Counted from the stretch's first letter, positions 1-6,641 are shown. The stretch is 15,498 nucleotides of DNA from Clostridiaceae bacterium (GCA_012519875.1 JAAYPL010000173.1:1-15498), one strand, 5' to 3'. Program-made: numbers and translations. The notes: a model not told the origin generated them from the letters alone.

Positions 1-447
1 CTCTCCGCCTTAAGCATGCACCGAACCAATAAACACAATCGATCCGCCACCATTCTCCATCATTGCTCGCAACACAAATTTAGTACAGAAAAATGCTGCC
101 TTGACGTTTATATCAAAGACATCGTCAAATTCAGATTCTTCAGTATTTGGAAGTGCTGATGCCGGCAGAACTCCTGCATAATTGACAAGGCCGTCAACCT
201 TACCATATTTAGCGATAGCCTGATTGACTAGATTTTCGCAAACTTCGGGTTTTCTGAGATCACCTTTAACAAAGATTGCTTCGCCCTTATGTTTATTCCG
301 GATAAAATCGCATACCTCAAAACCATCCTCTTCACAGCGCCCGCTAATGACAACTTTTGCTCCGTTAGCACCTGCGCTTTCCGCGACCCCACGTCCGACG
401 CCCTTTGTACCTCCAGTTACAATAATCACTTTCCCTTGAAGAGACAT
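1..447 (-). pseudogene. short-chain dehydrogenase/reductase (SDR), interrupted by in-frame TAA
   Basis: This is the N-terminal half of a classical NAD(P)-dependent SDR oxidoreductase. The Rossmann motif TGGTKGVGRG lies at residues 11-20, and the strand leading to the catalytic serine (GGGSIVFIGS) is present. Reading stops after 145 residues at a TAA (10-12), although family members have about 250. The three codons after the stop read G-G-E, matching the S-x-H-A-x-GGE motif I know from relatives, so the stop seems to replace one residue rather than end the protein. The conserved NNAG motif reads NYAG. The catalytic Tyr-x-x-x-Lys would lie beyond the window. The ATG at 445-447 has AGGAAG upstream at rather long spacing. 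It lies 79 bases behind the isomerase gene on the same strand, so the two probably form one operon. Either this is a decaying gene or the base is a sequence error. Confidence 0.65.
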
Positions 448-526
448 TGATCGTTCGACTTCCTTTCACCCATACTTATGATTGTCAATAAACGATTAAG
501 TCGAAAAATGAATTTTCGTTAATAAA

Positions 527-1372
527 TTATTGTTCATCCCAAGCAGAACGAACAAAAGACAAGGCCTTTTCCATGCCGACAAGTCCAGTATTACTTGCCT
601 CCTCAACACATAGCCAACCCTCAAAGCTGTTTTTCCTGAGATATTTAATGATCTCTCTGTTGGGCACTGCTCCAGTACCAATAACCACTGGTTTAAAGAT
701 GCCATAAGCCTCTGTATCTGAAATATGTACGGTCTTTACTTTGTGGAATACTTTTTTCAATATCGGCAGAGGTTCTTCATTGTAAGCGACTACGTTGCCG
801 GTATCAAAATTGATACCAATGCTTGTGTTCGCGATTCCCTCGAACACCTTCAAAAAAATCGTTGGCGGATAGCTAAAGTCAGCATATTTCCATGCACTTG
901 TTCTGGCATGATTTTCATACAATAATGTAACGTTGTCATACGCTGATGCGACATCAGCAGCAGCACGAAGTCCTTCAATTGCCCGATCAATTCCGGTTTG
1001 AATATCAAGAGATGGATGAGCTTGGCCTGCAAGCACGCGAAGATATCGTATTCCCAATTCCGAACATAAGGCAATGTCATACCTTAGATACTCCAGTTCC
1101 CGGTATCTTTGTGTTTTGTTAGGATGCGTAAAGTCAGGATAGGTCGTTGCCATAATTATTGGCATACCTTCATTTGCAAGGCTCTTTTTTAAATTTTCAA
1201 TATAAACCGGAGTATGATTTTTAATGAACATTGTGCTAATGTCAATTCCATTATATCCCATTTTTTTGGCATTGCGCGCCCATTCAGGAATGCTAATCTT
1301 GCCGCTGACAATATCTGGAAAGAGAGATACTGGCAGACAACTGATTTTCGCCTCTTTTTGATCGATTTTCAC
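527..1372 (-). CDS. sugar phosphate isomerase/epimerase (xylose isomerase-like TIM barrel)
   Basis: The 281-residue protein belongs to the xylose-isomerase-like / AP endonuclease 2 TIM-barrel superfamily, cytosolic enzymes that interconvert keto and aldo sugars or epimerise them with a divalent metal. Candidate metal ligands sit at the expected strand ends: E153 (LLYENH), D190 (GINFDTGN), H216 (VHISDT) and E257/E258 (LCVEEAS). The C-terminal strand and helix pattern is complete. The start is GTG at 1370-1372, chosen because AGGTGAAGG lies about seven bases upstream and the family N-terminus fits. It leads a two-gene unit with the SDR downstream, an arrangement typical of myo-inositol, sugar-acid or polyol catabolism. 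The exact substrate cannot be read from sequence. Base composition is AT-rich like its neighbours to the left and unlike the DNA right of 3030. Confidence 0.85.
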   Translation of the reverse strand: MKIDQKEAKISCLPVSLFPDIVSGKISIPEWARNAKKMGYNGIDISTMFIKNHTPVYIENLKKSLANEGMPIIMATTYPDFTHPNKTQRYRELEYLRYDIALCSELGIRYLRVLAGQAHPSLDIQTGIDRAIEGLRAAADVASAYDNVTLLYENHARTSAWKYADFSYPPTIFLKVFEGIANTSIGINFDTGNVVAYNEEPLPILKKVFHKVKTVHISDTEAYGIFKPVVIGTGAVPNREIIKYLRKNSFEGWLCVEEASNTGLVGMEKALSFVRSAWDEQ

Positions 1373-1520
1373 TTTTTTACCTTCACCTACTTCCTATTAC
1401 ACGTATCGATTTTTGTTTTATTAAACTGGAAAGAACATTTTTTTGTTTTTGTCCAATCTTCGTGTCTTTTCCGAAAATAAAAACAATAATTGGCAGAGTG
1501 TTATATTAAAGATAACGACG

Positions 1521-1540
1521 AATCGATTTTTATAGCCAAA
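1521..1540 (-). promoter_or_regulatory. candidate operator, copy B (start-site proximal)
   Basis: The plus strand reads aatcgatttttatagccaaa. A near-identical copy lies at 1644-1665, differing by a two-base insertion and one substitution, and the core atcgattttt recurs at 1405-1414. This copy begins at the edge of the TATAAT box (1540-1545) and covers the expected transcription start. A bound repressor there would block initiation. The central CG inside ATCGAT resembles the CpG-centred sites many LacI-family proteins use. Assigning it to the neighbouring regulator is inference. Confidence 0.4.
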
Positions 1541-1568
1541 TTATACAACGATACAAACAACAATGCAA
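1540..1568 (-). promoter_or_regulatory. candidate sigma-A promoter for the isomerase-SDR operon
   Basis: On the minus strand a perfect TATAAT (1540-1545) stands 17 bases downstream of TTGCAT (1563-1568), which keeps only the TTG of the -35 consensus. The predicted start near 1533 leaves a leader of about 160 bases before the GTG. The downstream flank is the repeated ATCGAT element. Confidence 0.5.
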
Positions 1569-1643
1569 ACTATTATATGAAATATTTTTATTTTTTTATT
1601 TTCGCTTCTCCTCGAACTTCGGATTCTCAAAATAAAACGCAAA

Positions 1644-1665
1644 AATCGATATTTTTATAGTCAAA
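1644..1665 (-). promoter_or_regulatory. candidate operator, copy C (upstream)
   Basis: This is the upstream copy of the element at 1521-1540, with an extra AT that makes its centre the symmetrical aaatcgatattt (1643-1654). That exact 12-mer also occurs at 2984-2995, on the other side of the regulator gene. It lies about 75 to 100 bases upstream of the predicted -35, where an auxiliary operator could sit. The function is inferred. Confidence 0.35.
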
Positions 1666-1703
1666 ACTAAATCAGCTACTATCAAGTAAAATGGTGGGAG
1701 CGA

Positions 1704-2726
1704 CTAAATTTCAAACTTTACACTTGCGTTAGAATTTGTCGTTGTCCTTTCAGAGAGAGTGGTTTTAAAGATGATCTGTTTGTTTTTTGTTGTTGGTGCA
1801 TCAATTTTAGAAACGAGAAGATTAACAGCCTCCATTCCCATTTTATCAATTGGCTGTTCCATTGTAGTGATTGAAGGCTGATAAAGCAAAGCAAGATTTA
1901 TACCATCAAATCCAATAACAGCACAATCTTCTGGAACGTTTATGCCATTACTCGCAAGATATTTCACGCACCCAACAGCGAGTACATCGTTCGCAGCCAC
2001 AATAGCCGTAGGTGGAGTTTCAAGGCACATAAATTCTCTTGCACACCGATATCCGGTCTGAAAACGATATTTCCCGGACATATTGTACTCTGGGTATATC
2101 TCAATCGATGCTCCGATTAGGGCGTTTTTATAGCCTTTATACTTCTCTTTGGAAATGCGGCTATCAGCGGGGCCGCCTACATAGGCAATATGGGTATGGC
2201 CTTGTTCAATCAAATACTTTGTTGCTCTGAATATTCCGTCATAAACATCCACAACGACTGAATTGAAGTAGGTATTATTGACATCCCAACTCATAAGTAC
2301 AACAGGAATATTATTCTGGACATCTTTTAGTTCATCAATGATTCCATCTTCGTCCAAGAAACAAAATATGATTCCATCAGCACCCAGAGAAGTAATATCA
2401 TTTAGATACTCACGAAGAATATCGACGCTTTCCTCGGTTGTATAAAGGATTGGTGTATACCCACGCTCAGCAGAAGCAACTCTTACCGCATTAAACACTT
2501 CAGAATAATAAAAGTTAGTAATCTCGGGAACAATAATAGCAATAAGATTCGTTCTTTTCGTTCGCATGCTTCTTGCTAATGAACTTGGCTTATAATTCAG
2601 ATCTTGGATTGCTTTTGCAATCTTAGTTCGGTTTATTTCCCTGACATTTTCCGGCTGGTTAAGATATTTTGAAACGGTCGCGACACTAACACCAGCTAAA
2701 TTAGCAACATCTTTAATTACAGCCAT
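1704..2726 (-). CDS. LacI/PurR-family transcriptional regulator
   Basis: This is a 340-residue sugar-responsive repressor. The N-terminal helix-turn-helix (residues 4-25, with AGVSVATVSKYLN) is followed by the hinge helix (about 47-59, SSLARSMRTKRT). A periplasmic-binding-protein-like effector domain then runs to about residue 330, with the usual GFDG and TTMEQP segments near its end. Length and domain order are normal, and no defect was seen. The ATG at 2724-2726 has AGAGG eight bases upstream. It sits directly upstream of the isomerase-SDR genes on the same strand, so local control of that operon is the simplest reading. A 10-bp palindrome (2746-2755) just ahead of its own start hints at autoregulation. 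The inducer is unknown. The gene ends in TAG, which shows that amber is used here as a normal stop. Confidence 0.93.
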   Translation of the reverse strand: MAVIKDVANLAGVSVATVSKYLNQPENVREINRTKIAKAIQDLNYKPSSLARSMRTKRTNLIAIIVPEITNFYYSEVFNAVRVASAERGYTPILYTTEESVDILREYLNDITSLGADGIIFCFLDEDGIIDELKDVQNNIPVVLMSWDVNNTYFNSVVVDVYDGIFRATKYLIEQGHTHIAYVGGPADSRISKEKYKGYKNALIGASIEIYPEYNMSGKYRFQTGYRCAREFMCLETPPTAIVAANDVLAVGCVKYLASNGINVPEDCAVIGFDGINLALLYQPSITTMEQPIDKMGMEAVNLLVSKIDAPTTKNKQIIFKTTLSERTTTNSNASVKFEI

Positions 2727-2745
2727 ATCTTAATCCTCTAACAAC

Positions 2746-2755
2746 AACGATCGTT
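2746..2755. promoter_or_regulatory. CG-containing palindrome upstream of the LacI-type gene
   Basis: The perfect 10-bp palindrome aacgatcgtt lies 19 to 29 bases upstream of the regulator start codon, just outside its ribosome binding site. The 10-mer aataaacgat that overlaps it on the minus strand (2759-2750) recurs on the plus strand at 487-496, between the isomerase and SDR genes. A repressor or autoregulatory site is possible. A 10-bp palindrome alone is weak evidence. Confidence 0.35.
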
Positions 2756-2930
2756 TATTAAGCTTTTCCAGCCTGATTAACTGTGTAATCCTTCTAACTA
2801 ACTAAATCAATATCGCAAAATCTCAAGCACAAACAGTGAAACATGGACGATTTAGCAATATGTTTCAAGTTTGTATCCCACTGTTATATATGTTAGCTTA
2901 TTGGTTTTTACAATTCAGGGCAAATCCAAG

Positions 2931-2939
2931 TGCTATAAT
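2931..2939 (+). promoter_or_regulatory. orphan extended -10 promoter-like site facing right
   Basis: The sequence tgctataat is a perfect extended -10 box (TGnTATAAT) on the plus strand, with no good -35 at the right distance. It points toward 3030, where the only gene is the minus-strand membrane protein, so it has no sensible target. The operator-like 12-mer aaatcgatattt lies downstream at 2984-2995. It may once have driven a gene divergent from the regulator and now lost, or it may be chance in AT-rich DNA. The rest of 2727-3019 holds no gene I can support. Confidence 0.3.
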
Positions 2940-3000
2940 CTACTTGCGTCATTTGGTATTATATCGAGATTATTGCAAAAAGTAAATCGATATTTCATAT

Positions 3001-3026
3001 TCGATCTTATCGTTCGATCTTATCGT
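3001..3026. repeat. 13-bp perfect tandem repeat at the composition junction
   Basis: The unit tcgatcttatcgt occurs twice head to tail (3001-3013 and 3014-3026). It sits where AT-rich DNA on the left gives way to GC-richer DNA on the right. The last codons and the TAA of the minus-strand membrane-protein gene (stop 3020-3022) fall inside the second unit. This fits a duplication or repair scar at a recombination point, though the mechanism is inferred. Confidence 0.6.
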
Positions 3027-4549
3027 ACCGGCAGAATCGAAATCATAAAAGGACACAGCTGCACCGTCGACCAGGTAATCCCTTGGAACAAGCCGCCCAG
3101 CAGCGCTTTCCCCGAAGTATTGAAAGCGGCCAGGCCCAAGCTGATTGACCACCAGCGCGCAAGCAGCAGCCAGATGCCGGCAAGAAGCCCGATCCAACCA
3201 ACCAGCAGCACACCGGCAATTGTCCACAAAAAAACCGGCAAGTAACCGATGATGGCCGCAGGTCCACGGCTCAGGCCGGGTGCCCCGACCAATCCCGCCG
3301 ACCAGTTAACCAACACCAGAATCAGCATGGGCAGAAAGTGTTCCGGCTGATCCGGCCTGACACCACTTGCGAGAATGGCCCAACCGACCGCCAGTACGGC
3401 GGTTAGGATGGTGAAAATCAGCCCGGTGAGGTGCAACCCGGGCGGCAGGCGGCGACTGCTATCCGACAAAGAAGGAACAAAAGGCGACGCCAAACGGCTG
3501 TCAATTTGAACGATCCAACCCCAGATCCCCGGCACAATAAGGATGGCCGGAATTTGCCACAGTCGCCATTGCCCCGAAAAAAAGGCAATGACCAAACCGA
3601 TGGTCGCGGCCAGAATCAAGGCAGGCAGAAGGAGCAACAGATTTCGCCGATTCCTGTTGTATGGAGCCGGCTCAACCGCAGCCGGCGGTATTTCGTCGGT
3701 TGCAGACACGGGAGATTTGTTGCGTTTTTTTGCCAATGCAAGGTTGATGGCTTGGGGCAAAGTCAGTAAAACAAGACCGGAAAGCAGCAGACCAAACCAG
3801 CCAAGAACGCTCCGGCTTACAGTCTGGGAAAATCTCGCTTCCGATGTATCAATCCGGGATACGGAAAGATCGGCAAACCAACTGACGGTGGCCGACAGGG
3901 AGCGCAGAGAATACTGCGACCACTTGGAAACAAGGCCCGGGTAGAGAAACAGCCAGGTCTTGCCATCGGCAGATGCGTACTGGCCAGGGGCAAGCAAGCT
4001 GTTTTTCATTGGTGGAAACAGATCGGCGTCTTCACCGCTCAACCACTCGAAAAACCGACGGCTGCCAAAATCGGATCCTGCATCATCATTGTTGAGAACC
4101 ACCGTCGTCCAGACAGGCGGCCACTCGATCGGCTCCGAAGCGGTCAGCGCTTTCAGATCGGATGGCATCAACAAAAAGACGCCTTCAATTTCCGGCATTT
4201 GCCGGGCTGCTCGCCATGCCGCTTCGGCCCCCGTGGCAAAAGCCATCAGCCACAGATGAGCCGACGGCTTGGCGGCAGCGCGGATACGTGAAACCATTTC
4301 CGCCTCTGATTCCGCCGGAACATCGATGATTGTCGTCCGGTAGCCGGCAGAACGCAGACCGGCGGTCAACAGGTAGTAATGATGCGAGCTTTGCTCCGGC
4401 ATAGTCAGCAGCAGGACCTGCCCGGCCGGTTGTGAATCAGAATCCCGACCGAGCGACAAATAAGCGCTCAGGGGATATAAAAGCAGCAGGCCGGCCAAAA
4501 TGATGCCTCCTGCGCTTAAAATCCATGGGAGCAATCTCTTGGGCCTCAT
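3020..4549 (-). CDS. uncharacterised multi-pass membrane protein with extracytoplasmic alpha/beta-type domain
   Basis: I do not recognise this 509-residue protein. A signal-anchor helix (about residues 7-31) precedes a soluble domain (about 40-240), and then roughly seven hydrophobic segments run to the C-terminus (near 250-270, 303-325, 332-350, 374-396, 405-423, 432-464, 468-500). The soluble domain has an alpha/beta-hydrolase feel: an initial LLLTMP strand, and AFATGAEAA where a G-x-S-x-G elbow would be, with threonine in place of the serine nucleophile. If related it is probably inactive, and this is only an impression. The start is taken as ATG 4547-4549, which overlaps the glycerol kinase stop as TGATG and implies translational coupling. 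A TTG one codon earlier is possible. The final residues and stop lie in a 13-bp tandem repeat at a composition change, so the natural C-terminus may be lost. Confidence 0.75.
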   Translation of the reverse strand: MRPKRLLPWILSAGGIILAGLLLLYPLSAYLSLGRDSDSQPAGQVLLLTMPEQSSHHYYLLTAGLRSAGYRTTIIDVPAESEAEMVSRIRAAAKPSAHLWLMAFATGAEAAWRAARQMPEIEGVFLLMPSDLKALTASEPIEWPPVWTTVVLNNDDAGSDFGSRRFFEWLSGEDADLFPPMKNSLLAPGQYASADGKTWLFLYPGLVSKWSQYSLRSLSATVSWFADLSVSRIDTSEARFSQTVSRSVLGWFGLLLSGLVLLTLPQAINLALAKKRNKSPVSATDEIPPAAVEPAPYNRNRRNLLLLLPALILAATIGLVIAFFSGQWRLWQIPAILIVPGIWGWIVQIDSRLASPFVPSLSDSSRRLPPGLHLTGLIFTILTAVLAVGWAILASGVRPDQPEHFLPMLILVLVNWSAGLVGAPGLSRGPAAIIGYLPVFLWTIAGVLLVGWIGLLAGIWLLLARWWSISLGLAAFNTSGKALLGGLFQGITWSTVQLCPFMISILPVR

Positions 4550-6057
4550 CAAGACCGCCGCTCCGGGTAAGCGTTTTCAATTGCGGTGGTAACGGCCTGT
4601 TTCCATGCCTGGCGGCGTTGCAGCCTTTCGCTATCAGTCATGGCCGGCTCAAACAGGCAATCTTTCACGCGTATCTCCTCGATGGCAGCAGGTTGATCCA
4701 GTATCCCGCCGGCCAAGCCTGCCAAACAAGCCGCTCCGAAAGCTGTGGTCTCAATCATGGCCGGCCGGTCAACCGGTACACCGCTGATATCCGCCTGGAA
4801 TTGCATGAGCAAATCGCTGACACTGGCTCCACCATCGACACGCAGAGCGGTTATTGATCCGGCGGTGTCCAGTTGCATACACTCCAAAACGTCCTGGCTT
4901 TGATGCGCGATGGATTCCAGCACGGCTCGCGCGATGTGCTCACGCCTGCTGCGGCCGGTCAAGCCGGTTATGATTCCCCGCGCCTGCATATCCCAATATG
5001 GAGCGCCCAAACCACTGAAAGCCGGAACAAAATGGACGCCGTCCGTGTCGTCAACGGCTGCGGCCAACTGATCACACTCGGCTGAGCGGGTGATCAGCCG
5101 CAAGTTATCACGCAGCCACAATATCACCGATCCGGCTTGGAATACACTGCCTTCAAGAGCATATTCGATTCCCTTGCCCAGATCCCAGGCAACCGCTGTA
5201 ATTAAATGATGGCGGGAACGAATGATTTGCTTGCCGGTTTGCATCAGAATGAAGCAGCCGGTTCCATAAGTATTTTTGGTCATGCCCGGCTCCAAGCAGG
5301 CCTGCCCGAAAAGCGCCGCTTGCTGGTCGCCGGCAATGCCGCAGATCGGCACATGCCCGGGCAGAATCCCCGGATCCAGATAGGCGGCTGTTCCCGATGA
5401 GGGCAGGATTTCAGGCAAAATAGCGGCCGGAATGCCGAAAGCGCGTAACAGCTCGTCGTCCCACGCACCGGTTTTGATATTGAAGAGCATGGTGCGGGAA
5501 GCATTGCTGACGTCGGTAACATGCCGTCGGCGACCGGAAAGATGCCAAATCAACCAGGTATCAATCGTACCGGCCATCAGCTCACCTCGTTCGGCGCGTT
5601 CGCGAACCCCGGGAATTTCGGCCAACAGCCACATCAGTTTGGTGGCGGAAAAGTAAGCATCGACAACAAGGCCGGTCTTGTCGGCAATAGGTTCTCGTAG
5701 ACCGCGTTGGATGATTTCCTCACAGATCGAAGCCGTGCGCCGGCATTGCTAGACAATGGCCGGATAAACCGGTCGTCCGGTCAAACGATCCCAGAGAACA
5801 ATGGTTTCACGTTGGTTGGTGATACCCACGGCGGCAATTTTCTCCTGATGTGGCGCCTCGGCCGCGGCATTCCGAAGAACGTCAATCTGGCATTTTAATA
5901 TTTCCTCAGGATCCTGCTCCACCCAACCGGGTTGAGGGAATGAAAGTGTGATAGCCTGCTGGGCTTTGCTCACCACCCGTCCGGTCTGATCAAACAAAAT
6001 AGCCCGGCAACTGGTTGTTCCCTGATCAAGAGCCAGAACATAGGCCGGTGTTTCCAT
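4549..6057 (-). pseudogene. glpK: glycerol kinase, interrupted by an in-frame amber codon
   Basis: Glycerol kinase phosphorylates glycerol to sn-glycerol 3-phosphate in the cytosol. The frame has full family length: 502 codons before the TGA. It has the N-terminal phosphate loop ALDQGTTSCRA, NQRE (81-84, glycerol contacts), DAYFSATK with Y135, GAPYWD, GDQQAALFGQ, NTYGTGCF and the C-terminal MQFQAD-ETTAFGAA block. One codon spoils it: codon 103 (5749-5751) is TAG where relatives have the TGG of the conserved I-V-W-Q-C-R-R motif. Reading resumes in the same frame at once with Q-C-R-R-T-A. The pieces are 5752-6057 (102 residues) and 4549-5748, in which the first ATG is at 5632-5634 without a ribosome binding site. 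AGGAGGCGA precedes the ATG at 6055-6057. It is followed, coupled by TGATG, by the membrane-protein gene. The defect is either a recent nonsense mutation or a base-call error. Confidence 0.88.
5749..5751 (-). other. glpK: premature amber codon replacing the conserved Trp of GlpK
   Basis: The minus strand reads ATT GTC TAG CAA TGC CGG. The family has I-V-W-Q-C-R here, so TGG to TAG is a single transition. The lost residue corresponds to Trp103 of the E. coli enzyme, one of the residues that packs against glycerol. TAG ends the LacI-type gene and rplI normally in this same window, which argues against amber reassignment. Confidence 0.85.
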
Positions 6058-6089
6058 TTGACTCGCCTCCTACCGCTGAATCCGAAACA

Positions 6090-6098
6090 ATTATAGCA
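6090..6098 (-). promoter_or_regulatory. extended -10 promoter for glpK
   Basis: The minus strand reads TGCTATAAT, a perfect extended -10, about 30 bases before the glpK ATG. No good -35 is present. The 17-base upstream position falls in the hairpin of the spoVG terminator, so terminator and promoter are packed head to tail. The start site would be near 6083, leaving a leader of about 25 bases that contains the AGGAGG. Confidence 0.55.
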
Positions 6099-6101
6099 TA
6101 G

Positions 6102-6144
6102 AAAAAAGGATCTTCTGCGCAAAATCGCCGACAAGATCCTTTTT
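6102..6144 (-). terminator. rho-independent terminator of spoVG
   Basis: The arms aaaaaaggatctt (6102-6114) and aagatccttttt (6133-6144) form a 12-bp stem around an 18-base loop. On the minus strand the stem ends in a run of six T. It follows the spoVG stop by about 40 bases. Because A and T runs flank both sides it could act in both directions. Confidence 0.8.
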
Positions 6145-6184
6145 GTCGTCTTAAGATTTGTTTTAAGTTAAGTCATGTATCAGG

Positions 6185-6478
6185 TTACCCGGATTGGACA
6201 ACGGGCTCTGTATTCTCGGCGCTTTCCAGCGCTTCACGATATTTTGCCAGAACCTCGGTTGATAGTTTTTCCCGAAAAGCGGAATTGATCGGATGAACAA
6301 TGTCCTTGAACTCGCCATCGAGGGTTTTACGACTGGGCATCGCGATAAAATAGCCGTTGGTTCCCTCAATAACTTTGATGTCATGCACAACGAAAGAATC
6401 ATCGAAAGTAACCGAAACGATAGCTTTCATCTTTCCTTCGCTTCCCATTTTTCGAATAGTGATGCTGGTAATTTCCAT
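6185..6478 (-). CDS. spoVG: septation/sporulation regulator SpoVG
   Basis: SpoVG is a small nucleic-acid-binding regulator of Bacillota that affects septation, sporulation timing and, in pathogens, capsule or virulence genes. The 97-residue product has the family signature from the first residue: MEITSITIRKM, an I-V-S-V-T-F-D-D strand, VHDIKVIEG, and the conserved FIAMPSRK-x-x-x-G-E-F-KDIVHPIN block. A short acidic tail follows. The ATG at 6476-6478 was chosen because GGAGG lies eight bases upstream and the homologous region begins exactly there. A longer in-frame extension upstream is leader DNA. The gene is monocistronic, with an extended -10 promoter upstream and a strong terminator downstream. 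It diverges from murC. SpoVG also occurs in non-sporulating bacteria, so it does not prove that this organism makes spores. Confidence 0.95.
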   Translation of the reverse strand: MEITSITIRKMGSEGKMKAIVSVTFDDSFVVHDIKVIEGTNGYFIAMPSRKTLDGEFKDIVHPINSAFREKLSTEVLAKYREALESAENTEPVVQSG

Positions 6479-6559
6479 TGTGCTATCCTCCACTCTATCA
6501 ACAATTTGACAGTTATTCGTCAGTGTGGGAGAGTCTTTGTGTTTACCTTTCACAAATTC

Positions 6560-6568
6560 ATTATATCA
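6560..6568 (-). promoter_or_regulatory. extended -10 promoter for spoVG
   Basis: The minus strand reads TGATATAAT (extended -10), about 80 bases before the spoVG start. The 17-base-spaced upstream hexamer is AATCTT, a poor -35. I do not see a convincing sigma-H pair, the form known for Bacillus spoVG. TCACAA repeats at 6550-6555 and 6566-6571, plus TTGTGA at 6596-6601, surround the box and may be a protein site. Confidence 0.5.
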
Positions 6569-6613
6569 CAAAATGTTCATTTAAGATTCACTTTCTTGTG
6601 AACGGCACAAGGG

Positions 6614-6641
6614 TTGCCTGGTGGCGGTTTTATGGTAGAAT
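6614..6641 (+). promoter_or_regulatory. promoter for murC
   Basis: TTGCCT (6614-6619), a 16-base spacer and TAGAAT (6636-6641) are preceded by TGG, which makes an extended -10. The predicted start near 6648 leaves a leader of only about 20 bases carrying AGGTAGGTG ahead of the ATG. Confidence 0.55.

Larger units (their letters stand above)
1373..1703 (-). promoter_or_regulatory. AT-rich control region of the isomerase-SDR operon
   Basis: This 331-base gap lies between the 3' end of the LacI-type regulator gene and the GTG of the isomerase gene. It carries no open frame that looks like a gene. It contains a minus-strand promoter (1540-1568) and three copies of an ATCGAT-plus-T-run motif (1405-1414, 1521-1540, 1644-1665). 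The start-to-start spacings of 117 and 123 bases could suit DNA looping. No clear rho-independent terminator for the regulator gene was seen. Long T and A runs make weak matches easy, so only the repeated motif and the TATAAT box are worth weight. Confidence 0.5.

Noticed and set aside
1381..1680. CRISPR-like reading of the repeated ATCGAT motifs
   Set aside because: The three copies are short, imperfect and about 120 bases apart, with no constant repeat-spacer unit and no cas gene nearby.
2871..3245. 124-codon plus-strand frame across the composition junction
   Set aside because: It begins upstream of the only promoter-like site, changes composition midway and ends antisense to the membrane-protein gene. 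It resembles no protein I know.
5632..5634. ATG as a genuine restart for the C-terminal part of GlpK
   Set aside because: It is an ordinary Met inside a conserved helix, has no ribosome binding site, and lies about 115 bases past the amber codon. A product from it would lack the N-terminal ATP-binding fold.
5749..5751. Amber recoding (pyrrolysine or a reassigned genetic code)
   Set aside because: The family residue is Trp, not Lys-like. TAG ends the LacI-type gene and rplI correctly in this window, and no PYLIS-like context can be recognised by eye.
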